A stretch of 64,000 nucleotides of DNA, from NCBI GenBank assembly GCA_936450465.1, contig OW388293.1, positions 26,045,860 to 26,109,859 on the forward strand. The letters run 5' to 3'. The position numbers were made by a program, and so were the translations under genes. This DNA comes from Gibbula magus (Eukaryota; Mollusca; Gastropoda; Trochida; Trochidae). This document shows positions 22,701-35,224 of the stretch, in pieces (the stretch's first letter is position 1; the number at the start of each line of letters is the position of its first letter). The notes beneath the pieces are model-generated. The model was given only the letters and a program-made list of their open reading frames with translations. It did no database searches and was not told where the DNA came from.

Positions 22701-25700
22701 AACTAAGCGTATTGATATATGCAAATGAACTGCGTGTTATTCTCACAGTAAAATGACACAAAATAACACCTCCTAAATTATTCTTTCAGTGAAAATAATT
22801 GTTAATTTTGGCATGATCTTAATTTTCAATACATTAATACGTTTTCAAATACGTTTTTCAAATGAAAAATATTTAACGTGACGACAGCGAATTCGAACTC
22901 GCGTCCTATCGCTTGTGTAACCATGACTGTAAGCGAATCTCGAAGTGCGAGAGTTGCTTCCCTTCCGCCCGGTTGCAAATGGCGACTCGCACCACACTGA
23001 GAGCTAAACTGAATGTTAGGCAGCTAATTCTAAAATCCCACTAAAGTCACATTATGGAACCGTGAAGACTGCCGTTCGATAAATGAATGTTAGACTCAAA
23101 CTGCCTTTGTTACCTGTGAGTATTATAAAGTGTTTGCTCGGTAGTTTTTAACTCGCGATGAACATGTTATGATGTTTTGGCACTGCTTGAACATAATAAA
23201 ATTTTACCGCACTATGCATTGCACAATGATTTTTTTGTTATCATTTCCCAAATTAATGTGAATCAATATGAAAGGGAGCATGTATATTTACATGAAGCTG
23301 TTACGGTATAATTGTCACGGTTATTACAGGCATTTGAAATGTTAACGCGTGTGACGTCATTTCCAAAAGAAGTTCCGTCACTTGACCTCTGTAATTTGCA
23401 TCTTTATCCGTATATGACCCCAACGGATACCGAAAATATCCGTTGCCTTTATCCTGCCGAGAACACCATCCATTGTATGATAAAAAAAGGTTATCTGGAT
23501 ACATGATCTGCTAATGGCTCTTGTTTATTATAGTCTTATCGTGGTCATTAGAAGCCTTAATAAAATAAACTACATATTTGTCAGTGGCGGATCCAGGGGT
23601 GGGGGGGGGGTCGAGGGGGTCCGGACCCCCCCTTTCAAAAATTTTTGCATTGGCGGGTATGGGGGAACAAATTTTTTACCCCGCCCCCTCTCTCTCTTCA
23701 ATTGGTGGACCCCCCCCTTTCTAAATTCCTGGATCTGCCACTGTTTTAAAACAATTATCATCAATTATGAAATGCTAAAACTGATGATTCAACTTATGTG
23801 GGGCTGGGAGGATAAGTCATCTCTTCATGACTTTTGTCTTTATACATCGTTAGTAATCTGACATTTTCTGCAATACACTGCAGATGAAAAGGAAAAACAT
23901 GCTTATACAAGAGCATCACATTAATCTATATGGAGCAGTGGAAAGTACCAATTCTTGTACAGGCTCTTCACTAATCAATAATTGGAACACTGAATCTTTC
24001 ATACTTGGATATAATGACAGAACACGATCAGAAACCTTCATGTCAAGTGATTATTCCTGCTATTGTTGCCATGGAAACGGGACCAGATGTCATTGTAATT
24101 AATAAAGATATCCTCATCGTTGGACTGAAATCACTGTATCAGATTTATTCTTAACAAATACAGTGTATACACAATATCAGAAGATAAATGATTTGAAAAC
24201 AATATATCAGAATATTAAAGAAAAATAATGAATTAATTAGTGCCAAACTATATCAATTGTCGGAATATTAATCAGACAATAGAATTATCGTGATATTTTT
24301 AACATAGCTTGAAATGTATCAGTGACCACACAAAAAATGTCCCAAAATATATACATATGATAATATAAGCTTTGTATTGTAAAAGTTTGTTATTTTAAGT
24401 ATTTGCATGTTTAACAAAGAAAATAATTATTAGAAGGGCTACCTGGAAATAGAATGACAACATTTTATTTATTTAGATATATCAGTTTGGCTTACCCATA
24501 CCCTGACGGAAAGCACTTATATATTCTGTAGCACCTTTCTAGCTCATCTGTTCTGAAAGCCTGCTGGACCAATGTGTCAATTTGTCAAGTTTTGCTTTTT
24601 CAACTTCTTCCCAAGAACCACTTGCCATAGAAAGCTAAATTTTTTTTATGAGAGACTGTCTTTTATGCAGTAAATAAAGTTTTGCATAACTATATATATC
24701 AGTACAAAATAACTTATTTGTATAAACATTGACATTTTCTTTCTTGGCAGTGTTGAATGACATCGTACAAACTATGTTCAACAAACGGTTCATGGAAGAA
24801 CTGTTCAAGCCCCAGACACTCTACTCTAAGAAGGCCATGAGGACAGTGTTTGATAGACTCGCACATGCTTCCATCATGAGACTCAACGCTGCCAGTATGG
24901 ACAAGGTATGTAGCACAAAGTGTCCACTAAGGAAAACAGGTTTTTGGGAGCTGATATCAAATTAAGGGTAGTTTTGATTGTCACGTTCGATATTCCACAT
25001 TCTTCCATCCAAACCACCGAAACATAACTGAAATGCCAAACTATCTGTTTTATAAATCAATTGAAACATTAATTAACACTAGAACAATGGAGGGTTCCTG
25101 TGGGAACTCAGTAGTATAATACCACAGGTTAAAAGAAGGGTTCTATCAGGGTAATGTGGAAACGAAATTCGAGAGGATATTTTTATTTACACATGTATAT
25201 TATTAATACATGATTAAAACAGTCAAATTAAAGGATACTAATGAAGGTAATATTTGAATGACTTTACATAAATGATTTCACAACTTGATAAAAACACAAG
25301 CGCACATTTGTTGAAAAACAATGAGAACTGAAGCCATTCATTGGCGCTATTAGTGGGAAAAACTTCCCTACAGCATAACAGCAAATTATTTATTAGTTTT
25401 GTGACATGTTATGTGTTACTATGTGAATACTTTATTAGTCTATGTCTTTAGTTATTACAAAGTTGTAAAATTAGGTACAATATAGTGTGTTTTCATCTCA
25501 CTTATTGCAAAAAAATCCAAGATGGCTACAGAACCATCCCTTTAAGGCTTGAATCAGATTAACATGATCATTGACTAAACATATTACAACATTTCTAACA
25601 AAATTTTTCAAACTGACCTCTTAAGTTTGTAATTGTGTTGACTGGGACAATGTTGTGTATTGTACACTAGGGGTCGTGAGAACTCTATAAAGAGACTGCA

Positions 25701-28700
25701 CACAAAGTTGACTTCACGGTTTTACACTCTGTCATAGGTAGACTTAAAGGGGCCATCCTGTCTGAAAAATCTGCCATATTGGATTTTGTGCATTACGTGA
25801 AATGAAAACAGACTAAAAACATGCTTTATTTTACCTAATTTTACAACATTTTAATGATAAAAGATATATACTGATAGAAAGTTCACATACTAACACATAG
25901 CGTGTCATAAACCTAATAAACAATTTGCTGTTATGCCGTAGAAAACTTTTCCCCACTCTCAGCGCCGATGAATGGCTTAAGTTCTCATTTTTTTTATTTT
26001 TCAACAAATGAACGCTTGTCTTTATTAAGTTGTGAAATATAAATTCATCCAAATATTACATTTATCAATATCTTTTAACTTGACTGTGTTTTAATCATTT
26101 ATTAGTAGCATATTTGTGTAAACAGAGATATCCTCTCGAATTTCGTTTCCACAAAAAATACCCCGATAGAACCCTCCTTTCAAGTTTGCTGGATTGTTAA
26201 CTTGACACCTTAGACAATGCAGCCAGCACGTAAGCTATTGATGCACTGCTATAATCTCTCCACATCTGGACAGCTGTACGACCTGATGACCATGGCATTC
26301 AAGTACCAGATCTCTCTGTGTCACCGCCCCAAGGAGATCCTTCTCATCACCTTCAACCACATGGACGCTATCAGGACCTACGTGGACGCCTACCCCTCCG
26401 CCAAACAGCAGGTCGACCACGTCTACAGGATGCTTATTGAGGTAACCTTACCATCAAGGATTAGAAAATATGTTTACATGATGTCTTGGTGCAGCCAGTG
26501 TATCACAATTAGATATATATCTCAATTAATATTATCCATTGTAAGACTGAATCAGTGATGACAGACTGGCATGTGGTCCAATGGTCCATTGACAGTAAAG
26601 GGACACTCTGTATGTTATTGTAGTAACATAGGTCAAAAAGTTACAAAGGATGTTATTTTATAGAGAAGTGATGACTGTTGTCGAAAATAACCCTTTTAGT
26701 GCCAATCTGTTCGGTATTGTTACATTATTAAGATGATTAGTCATGATTATGATCGAAAACCGGACAATGTTCCACGGCTTGCGCGCATCAATTGTTTAAA
26801 TGTAATTTTGAAAACTTATATGTAGCAGACAAAGAGACAGCTATTGGTTGGTACTGTTCAGTGGAACATATAACTCTTATACTTGTAAATGGGGCCCATG
26901 AATTCGGCTTCTCATCGTGTATTAAGCCGCTGCTCGAGTTTGAAATCAGGTTGTTGTAAAATATTTGGCATTAGGGGATACATAAGGAAGTCGAGAAAGA
27001 TAATTTGGACGTAAATAAGGACATTTGATATTTTTATGTATCAGATCTTTAACATTCATATATGTTGGAAAGCAATCTGTTTTTATAAGATTGGGGAAGA
27101 GTCACTCAGTTTCAGAAGGGATTCTATTCATGGAGTACTTTGTAGCATAAAAATCTATAATTTCATTTCAACATGACAAGTGAATTTCTTGTCCAAAATG
27201 TTTAACTTTGAGACCTGATAACACACCGTTTTAAGTTTGGCTTTTATATAAGTTTCTAAGATTTATTTCAATTTATTTTTCAGACATTTGCCACTATGTC
27301 AGCAGGGGAGTTTCACCTGGTTCGACAAACCTTGCTCAATTTCTTCCAAGATATGCACATCAGGGTTTGTACATTATAAATATTTATCAATTTAACTAGA
27401 ATTAAAAATGATTTATAAGGAAATATCATGTATTTAAAACTACTCCCAAATATTTTATAATTGATGATTATATTTATATATTTATAATTTAAACATATTT
27501 ATTCAAGAGAAAGGATTGGGTACAAGTTATCCAACTTAATGAAACCCTCTCCTATGTACAGTGTTGACATATAATGTTGAAACGTAACATACATTATGTA
27601 CAAATTGATGATTGATGATTATAATTTTTACTGCATAGTGGAAGCAATTAAATTAAGATGTTACATCCAGTGGCTTATTTTTACTTATATGACAGTCAAT
27701 AAAGTAAAACACATCAAACTTGGATCTTAGTCAGTTTTGTACAGGTGGTAAATGTTTGGGGTTCTGTGCCATTTAAATTGACCAAATTTCACTTCAAACT
27801 GGCTATATTTTCAGCTTATCCCATAAAGTGGTTACAATATATGATGTTTGTCCTTCAGGTATCCATATTTCTAAAAGACAAGGTACAGAGTAACAACGGA
27901 CGCTTCGTCCTGCCGTCGTCCGGCCAGCTACCCTGGGGTATTGAAGTGCCCGGCACTATCCGGTATGACAAGAAAATATACACATTAATATTTAGAGAGA
28001 GAGAATGAGCCTGTCGCCTCAGCAACAATGTGACGTCATGAACGTGTCATGACGTCGGAGCATTGTTTTATGACGTCAGGTCATTGTTATATCAGTCACT
28101 AGTGACTGAAAACACACGTTCCATTGTTATTTTCACTAGTGACTGATAACACAGTTTATTTTCATTGATAGATCCAGGTATTTCACCTGCAATCATATAA
28201 TAAACAATGAAATTTAATGTTCATTTTAATTTCAGAAAGCTAGAAAACATAATGGTGACCTTTAAATGAAATAATAATTTGCAGATTTTAATTTCCTCTT
28301 TGCGCTTACAGTTCTCTGCATGTGCTGTGCTGCAGAAATACAACAATTTAGAGATAAGATTCAAAACTGATCTTAGACACAGCCATGGGTTATACTGGGG
28401 CTAAGAAATGTATCACTTTGTTGATCTTGAAACTCTAGAAACTTAATTAATAGCTTTTGGACTATCTTTATCTGATAGATTTTTTAAGGTTGAACATTTT
28501 TTTGTTTAATGCTTTTTTGACAGTTTCTTAAAATTCTCATAACATTTCTGATAAAGGTTAAGATTTGGAAAAAAAAATTTTTTGTCTACCATTTAGATTT
28601 TATGATGAGGTGGGGAAAATGAAGACGATGTCATTCCCCTGTAACAACTACAGCGCTGCTCTGAAGGAAGGGTCCTTCGACTTGAGGGGGGACCGTGTCA

Positions 28701-31262
28701 CAAAGCTTGGAACTAACATGTGAGTAGACCAACTAATACCTTGGATAACAGCCAGTAAGTTCACATGTTCTGACGTTATTTCAAGTAGCCAATCATAGTA
28801 CCGGGTATGTCCAACAATAGCTTCGAGATGAGAAGCTAGGGGCAAGTAACTCAAGCCATACTTTCGTCGGTTTCCTTGACATGAGGAATGTGTTAACGAA
28901 CGATTCAAAATGATTTGAAAACTGTGACCGTTAAAAGTCATGATGTGATTGGTCACCTATGTGACTGGGTTTTGTCTACACTAAACTGGTACAGAACACA
29001 GCTATATGGGGTGTTCTCAGACCTTGTGGAGAGGAATCTACAGAACCTATTCGTGTCCCCGTAGATGAATTATATTTAAGATTCCTCGTAATAAGGTCAA
29101 CTTTTAATCAGACTGAGCTTTGATTACACAGTGAGTTACATCTGTAGGTTAACACACCTCAAACTACGATGGATCCCCTTATAAAGTAATCTGATATGTT
29201 CAAACCATTTTATATCAGTCATCTATTTGTTTGGAAATCAGCAATGATCATCTTATACACATCACATTAGGCTTGTCATTGAAAACCGTTCAATGAATAA
29301 ACACAGTTCTATTCCTCTTAAATTTGAATTTGTTGCTATGCAGGTACTCTGTTTCACGCCCTGTCGAAGTCACAGGGACCTCCAACACCAGCGGCTCTAC
29401 AGTCTCTGATATTGTGAGTTGAACTGACCTGTTGGAGAATCTGACATGTACTTTTTACTTTAAAGGGAGAGAAGTGCTGGGTCTCTACTCTCTATTGTGT
29501 TGATGAACACTCCAGTTTGAGAAACAATGATGATAATGACCATTTGAAAAACATCCAAATAAAAGTCATTGTTCAGGTGGATTATTTTACCACATCCTGA
29601 CACATCAGGGTATTTGTATCTGCAAGGCCTTTGCAGTCTCCTGATTGTCTTAGGGTGAAGCAGTCTCCACCTCAGTTCACACTGTAGATATCCAACCTAA
29701 ATTAAACAATATTGGTAGTGCCTGGATCAGAAGACAGATGAGCAATGACAAATTATGGCATTTCATTGGCTTACAAAATATTAATTAATGGAGCTCTTAG
29801 TCTACATGTAATTTAAAGTCTAAAAACTTCACTTCAGGCTCATGTTAAAAAAATATGTTCAGCTTTAAGCATTTTAAAGATTCTAGCATTTGCTATCGTT
29901 GGTAGTCAAAAAGTGTATTTTTAAGCATGGGCACCTTGTAGCTACTACTCAAAGATTTGGCAGAATTCATTTTGAAACAAATGAATGCCAAAACAATGGC
30001 TGCGATACTGCCGAAGCGGCATAAGGCAATAACTCACTCACTCATTCTATTTCACTTCTTCCACCCCAGGACTCCTCCACACCTAATCCTCTGGCTAAAG
30101 CTCATCTCGATCTTCTGTCGCAACTCATCGGGGCCAGTGTCACCAAAAAGTCAGAATTCCGTCTCAACTTGTTCCATACCGATGAGGAAGAGGAGTAAGT
30201 ATATAAACCAACAGAAAGATTAGTTTCAGACGAACTCTTGGATACAGAGAAGTCCTGTCATTCCTTGAGCACACATTCCGTGAAGAACAGTGCATGATTG
30301 TTTACCTTACCCAACCTAATCTTAACTAAGCTAACATAGCCATACCACTTAGATATGAGCAGCACTGGCAGTTTGAACAAGTAACATATACAGGTAGATT
30401 GGTGCGCTTTATTTACGTTTAATGCAAAATTTGGAAATCAGGACAAATGACCCAAGAATTGATTTCAAGCTATGATTTCCAACTTAGAATAGACTCTGCT
30501 CTTTGTCTGACATTTGTTGACTGATAAGTGAAAGCTAACATGAGATATGTCTTGTTTTTCTCCAGACAAGCTGCAGCTATCCGTCCAATAGAAACTGCGG
30601 AATCTCAGGTTGTCAAGATAGATGCCTCCAAGGTAACTAACACAAACATTTAGTGTCAAAGTCTATCAAATATTAACGCTGGGATCACTCAAAACAAAAA
30701 AGTGTTCCCACCTTACATTGATGCTAATATCACTCAAAACAATCACTTCACTTGTGGTCTTCTATGCATAAACACCTATTCCAGCTAGCAACTTTGTCTG
30801 CTGTAGAGGACTGTTCTACATGCAGTAAGATTTGAGAGCAATGCTACAATGAATTCAGAGCAGTACAACACATGGTTTGCTAGTTCAAGCCAATGCTTGG
30901 TGGTTTTATTGCTATGCAGAGTCATTGTGGCATTTCAGGCTTTCTCCCTCTAATAATACTGGTTTCTGTGATAGATCGAACTGATATACTCTTCAATCCT
31001 AAATCACCTCACCCCAAATACCCCAACCTATCTTTTTCTGATAATAACTGGTTGCTGAATCATTTCTTTATTTTTTTTTAAAATTGTTATTTTGTCAATA
31101 ACCCGTCAAATATAGTTAATATCTTCAACACATTTCTCAATTGCGTTATTTTTGTTTCAGAAAACGAAGAATGCCGCACTGAGTAAGATTATGGGCGAAC
31201 TAACAGTTGAAGGAGGGTCTTCAGACAAGGGAGATAATCTGCTTGACCTGATGGACAGTTAA
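19716..31262 (+). CDS. OSCP1: OSCP1 (organic solute carrier partner 1), 10 exons, complete
   Basis: Exons: 19716-19827, 24751-24905, 26274-26441, 27284-27364, 27859-27962, 28597-28719, 29344-29413, 30070-30194, 30566-30632, 31161-31262. All introns are GT-AG with matching phases; total 1107 nt (368 aa plus TAA), near the vertebrate length of about 379. Diagnostic stretches are MSLKTLPLLFINLGGEMMYI at the start, then FMEELFKPQTLYSKKAMRT, RLAHASIMRLNAASMDK, LYDLMTMAFKYQISLCHRP, SAGEFHLVRQTLLNFFQDMH, SNNGRFVLPSSGQLPWGIEV, FRLNLFHTDEEEE and the acidic tail NLLDLMDS. The protein was named for enhancing organic solute transport in vertebrate cells and is often linked with ciliated tissues; its molecular activity is unsettled. 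No signal peptide or membrane segment is evident. It begins 128 bp from the divergent P450. No break found. Confidence 0.96.
21770..22210. repeat. dispersed repeat (gcgggggatatagtcattgg type) in OSCP1 intron 1
   Basis: Begins with 'tatccccctggcataaaatg' and 'gcgggggatatagtcattgg', then ctctgtccgtccatccg. It contains degenerate internal duplications ('agcttaatgaaacatggtat', 'taaccaaacttggtatgtta', 'gcttgataggacttgg', each followed by atcatcaca). This reads as a two-to-three unit dispersed repeat with no coding content. Recognition as a bivalve-type repeat is by resemblance. Confidence 0.5.
22474..22623. mobile_element. hairpin element, ~62-bp inverted arms (150 bp)
   Basis: The left arm, from gaggttatcatg through 'tgttttgggatggt' and 'atcctgcattaggaataaac', is mirrored by a right arm ending gcatgataacttc. 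The loop (about 22535-22555) reads tttgcgagccttggcgagc. The near-perfect arms would form a stable hairpin in RNA of either strand. MITE-like, in OSCP1 intron 1. Target duplication not resolved. Confidence 0.75.
23582..23743. mobile_element. MITE with CAGTGGCGGATCCAGG ends (162 bp)
   Basis: The left end cagtggcggatccagg is mirrored by cctggatctgccactg. The interior is C/G-rich (ggggtccggaccccccc, then ttggtggacccccccc). The CAGTGGCGGATC terminus is widespread in hAT-type MITEs of marine invertebrates, but no clear 8-bp target duplication is seen. In OSCP1 intron 1. Confidence 0.75.
25131..26181. repeat. large inverted repeat (arms ~415-440 bp) in OSCP1 intron 2
   Basis: The left arm 25131-25546 starts agaagggttctatc...ggaaacgaaattcgagagg. 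The right arm 25743-26181 reads as its reverse complement, ending cctctcgaatttcgtttcc...gatagaaccctccttt. Arms are diverged but collinear (shared caacaaatg/catttgttg, ggcgctatt/cagcgccg, aattttacaac). The spacer is about 195 bp. Either a foldback element or two inverted copies of one repeat. Confidence 0.8.
26640..26950. repeat. dispersed repeat, family also at 53520 and 54370
   Basis: Shares gatcgaaaaccggacaatg, a cgcgcatcaatt block, 'tatgtagcagacaaagagac' and ataactcttatactt with the copies near 53520-53890 and 54370-54815 (gaaaaccggaaaatac; gaaaaccagacaatgc). No coding function seen. In OSCP1 intron 3. Confidence 0.6.
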
Positions 31263-31306
31263 CATGTTACCTCACATGCTGTAAACACAAACCATAACAT
31301 GGGACC

Positions 31307-31606
31307 ATACTGGAGAAAATACATAGGCATTCAACCCTAGATATACATATATATACATACTGGAGAAAATACATAGGCATTCAACCCTAGATATACATAT
31401 ATATACATACTGGAGAAAATACATAGGCATTCAACCCTAGATATACATATATATACATACTGGAGAAAATACATAGGCATTCAACCCTAGATATACATAT
31501 ATATACATACTGGAGAAAATACATAGGCATTCAACCCTAGATATACATATATATACATACTGGAGAAAATACATAGGCATTCAACCCTAGATATACATAT
31601 ATATAC
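31307..31606. repeat. 50-bp tandem repeat in OSCP1 3' region, six copies
   Basis: tggagaaaatacataggcat recurs at 31311, 31361, 31411, 31461, 31511 and 31561, with the ttcaaccctagatatacat block between; the units are essentially identical. It begins 45 bp after the OSCP1 stop and so probably lies in the 3' UTR. Confidence 0.95.
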
Positions 31607-34600
31607 TGAAAAACTTGGAAACATGTACACTCTGTTGCAATGGCATCTCATTCACTCCTTTCATTATGGTCAGCCATGACAGTTACAGAGAGATTATATG
31701 GCCTCTTCACAGTGTCTATTGTAGGAAATTGGGTAATGGTGATTTGTCAGTATTCAGACAGGCTACAATAAATGTTTGTTATACAATTTCATTGATAACT
31801 GTTAATAATAGAACAAGTTTTCAAGATGAATTATTGAAAAGGACAGTCTTGTAACTTGTAGCATTTCCATGGTGAAGCGAATGCTTGAGGTCATGTGAAC
31901 TAACAATCAAAGCCAAGGAATTCTTTCATTACTTTGTATTTTTAAAGTGTTTGTAAATCTATAATTTCCATCACATTATTACCCATATGGTTGAACCTAA
32001 GCGAGTTAATATTATTGATATGAGAACATATGCACTTATCACTTTAGCCTAGCAACCATTGTTTCACCGGGAGTTCCCATATATCGTAGCCAGTGACGTC
32101 ATATAACGATTGTACGTGACGTCACTGTAGCTTGCTGTCACAAGAGAAGTGGACCGTTTCCTGGCTATTTTTACGCGAATAGAATAGATTAGAATGGGTA
32201 ATAATTAAAAAAATTCACACTCATTCGTAAAGGCATATGACACACTTATAATAATCTCTCGTAATAATCTCTATTTTCGTTGTTAATATGGTGGTATCAT
32301 ATGTTGTTGTTTCTTGACGAAACAGAACTGTAGTAATATACCATGATTTGGCAACTGACTTTACCTCGTACATTTTAATCCATATATTGTATATTTATAC
32401 GGTTGAATGCCTTTGAAGATGGATAACTCTCTCAAATACACTACAGCATTGTTTATATATGAATATTGGATGATTTCACTTTGCACAATATCATGTTGGA
32501 ATTATGTACAACTGTGATATGTTTGTTATGTTTAAATTGTATGCATGTGTGGCTCTTTTGTTAAAGCAATCATCGCCTAACATCTAAATTATTTAGCGTT
32601 AATTATGTTTAGGAAGGCGTTTGATGTCCTGTCTGAGAAAAATGGTGGTAGGGATAGCAGCATCTGGATCCAGTTATAGAGCCATTGAGTATGTTGATGA
32701 AAATACTGGTAAATTAACAAAAATGAGTCTCATTGAAAAAATGTATACTTAAATAGACTCACATTTGTTTGATCCAGAATAAGCGGAGAAATTGCATTGA
32801 TAAAGATGCTTTCGATTCTAAATATAGATTGAGTATTATTTTCAAGCACCAAGCATTGAGGTCGACTCTCACAATGTTGTGGATGAAATATTTCTTAAGC
32901 AATTGATGTCATTTATATGTGTTTAAATAAATAATTTTGTATCAGAAACATAACATCCTCAATGGCTCTTTAAGGATGCAGAGACAAAACAAACAGAATT
33001 CAGAATGATTAAGAGGAGAATAAATCGGCAGGAAGAGCAGCTTCTGTTGTTCGATTTTGTTGGGATTAGATTCCTTCCTTAGTCCAATCGGTGTGTGGTG
33101 TCATCATCAATGTTCACATCTGTCGTAAGATGATAATCACTTCCTCTATGCAGAAGGGGTTATTTGTGATGTTTTTCTCTGATAATCTTTTTTTTATTAC
33201 AGGATACATTACAGGAAAGCTTCAATATTTAAAAGTTGGTCACAAATTTATTCTTTATGTGTTTTATATGCCTTCATTATTTTAAAAAAAGAATTTGTCC
33301 AAAAGTATTATATATTGTTTGAAAAATTTAGCCTATTTTTTTTACAGGTTTTTCTTCAAACAATTATAAATATCATCAGCTCTTTGTGATTGAATTCATC
33401 TATTTCAGCAACTTCATTATAATGCATAATAGTAATAATGTGCATAATTCATGAAAATAAGTTTTGCCTTTGCTTTATTATCATTCATGGGACTTCCTTA
33501 TTCGTGGTTTGATAAATTTGTATTTACTTTTGAACCAACCAGCCAGTGAGCCTTTGTAGTTTCTTTAGGATTGTGGAAAATTGCATTTAAAAGGTTCCGT
33601 CCAGATACTTGAAATTTACTTGAATGTTTTGATGTGATATGAATATGTAATGAATATGAACAAGTGATGAGTATATGTCAATTTCGTTTAATTACTTCAA
33701 ATTGTAATTAGACCTATTTTTGGAGAGTTTGTATTTTCAAAGGATAAACGTGTATTTAAAAGTGATCCATCCAAATTAGTTTAATGATTTTAAATGTTGT
33801 CATTTGACTGTTATTAACTTTAATACGAGTCTCATGGGAGTACCGGTAAGTACATAAATTAGTTCAAAGAAGTGGAAGATACAGAGTGTAAAATTACACG
33901 ACAATATTGAATTAGTGTAAAACCAGTTTGTATGAGATCGGAATGGTTATCTAGGCTAAATGACACTTTGAAATAACACAAGCTTGATGTGGGAGAGTAA
34001 TGAACAAAATACTAAACGACCTCCATGTAATACCATCTTCATTAATGAATGGTATTACACTGGAGCTCACTAAGTATCCACTGTGAACTTACCAATGCTG
34101 GGTTTTCTTAAAGAATTGTGTTAATTGATTCGCATTCCCTTCTATATATTTGTTGTAAAATATTTCTGTTTGTGCAATTATATGCAATATTTCTCTTGTG
34201 TAAGCTGAACTGTAGCAGGCTTAAAACAAACAATTCAAACTTTTTTTAAATTTCAGTCATTTTCTGTTCCCATTCAAACATATTAAAATATCATAACTCT
34301 GTTTCTAACATGTAATAATGAGGCGAACTCTTCACCGCGAAAAGCATGCTCGAAACACACAAATACACACACATTAGTACCTTAGTAATTAGTTGTCTAG
34401 TAATTACAACATAGTTCCTTTTTGTTTCTTAACTCCCTCAACCTAGTTGCCAATTAAGGCTCTTTAAGGCAATCTGTCACATTGACCAGGTACCCGTTGT
34501 ACTGCTGGGTGATCAGAGGCACACTTATAATAAGGTCACTAGGACAGCTCCCAGCTGTAAACAGCACCATGTTGACAAGCACCTGCCTTATCTGTTACCA

Positions 34601-35220
34601 CTGTAAAGTATAAGCCATGTGCACTGACATGTGTTTGTTCCTTGACCTCTGACAGTGTGATGACATTATACCAAACATACCTTCTGATATTCTGAAAACA
34701 AATTATTTTTCTAAGTTGGGATCCCATTCGTGGTACTTGCAGCATAAAAATCCTAACTTCATGACAGGTTGTTACTATTTCTAAAGAAATAAACAAAATA
34801 AATATACAAGAAAAACAAAAAAAACATACTTTGGACCATGAAACATTGGTGTAAATCGTGTGACATTAATTAATCCACAATTTCCGTCCAAAAATAATAA
34901 ATGGAAGGTTTGTAAAGGTTTTCTATATTACTTGGAAGATTTTGTTGGTTGAGTTAAATCGTGCACATGCTATTTTCAAATATAATTTGTGACTTATAGA
35001 TAGAACATGAATGTGAGTGAAAATTGTTGAATGTTTTATATTTGTTAGCGAAGTATTAGCTTTACATCTGTGATATTTGATTAGCACGTCCTAAATAAAA
35101 GTACTGATAACATTTTCAAGCCTTTTGTTTTTGTCTGATTTGAATTGTCCCAAAAGAACAAGCTCAAGTAGTAAAGTAAACTACTGGCTCAACTCCAGGT
35201 TGAATACAAAATTTTCATTT
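31607..35220. other. no gene recognised (OSCP1 3' flank, possible long 3' UTR)
   Basis: AT-rich sequence without convincing exons. Several AATAAA-like signals occur (for example ctaaataaaagtactg near 35092), so the OSCP1 3' end cannot be fixed. Paired TGACGTCA-containing words stand at about 32093 and 32115. A fragment of the dispersed repeat family at 45493/52182 lies at 34436-34545 (gttgccaattaaggctcttt, ggtacccgttgtactgctgg). Confidence 0.5.
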
Positions 35221-35224
35221 CACC

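Noticed and set aside
22860..22990. tRNA-like sequence on the minus strand (gcgagttcgaattcgc)
   Set aside because: A B-box-like word is present, but the four arms do not fold into a convincing cloverleaf; not called as a tRNA.
28648..28956. 102-codon minus-strand open frame
   Set aside because: Shadow of OSCP1 exon 6 and flanking intron.
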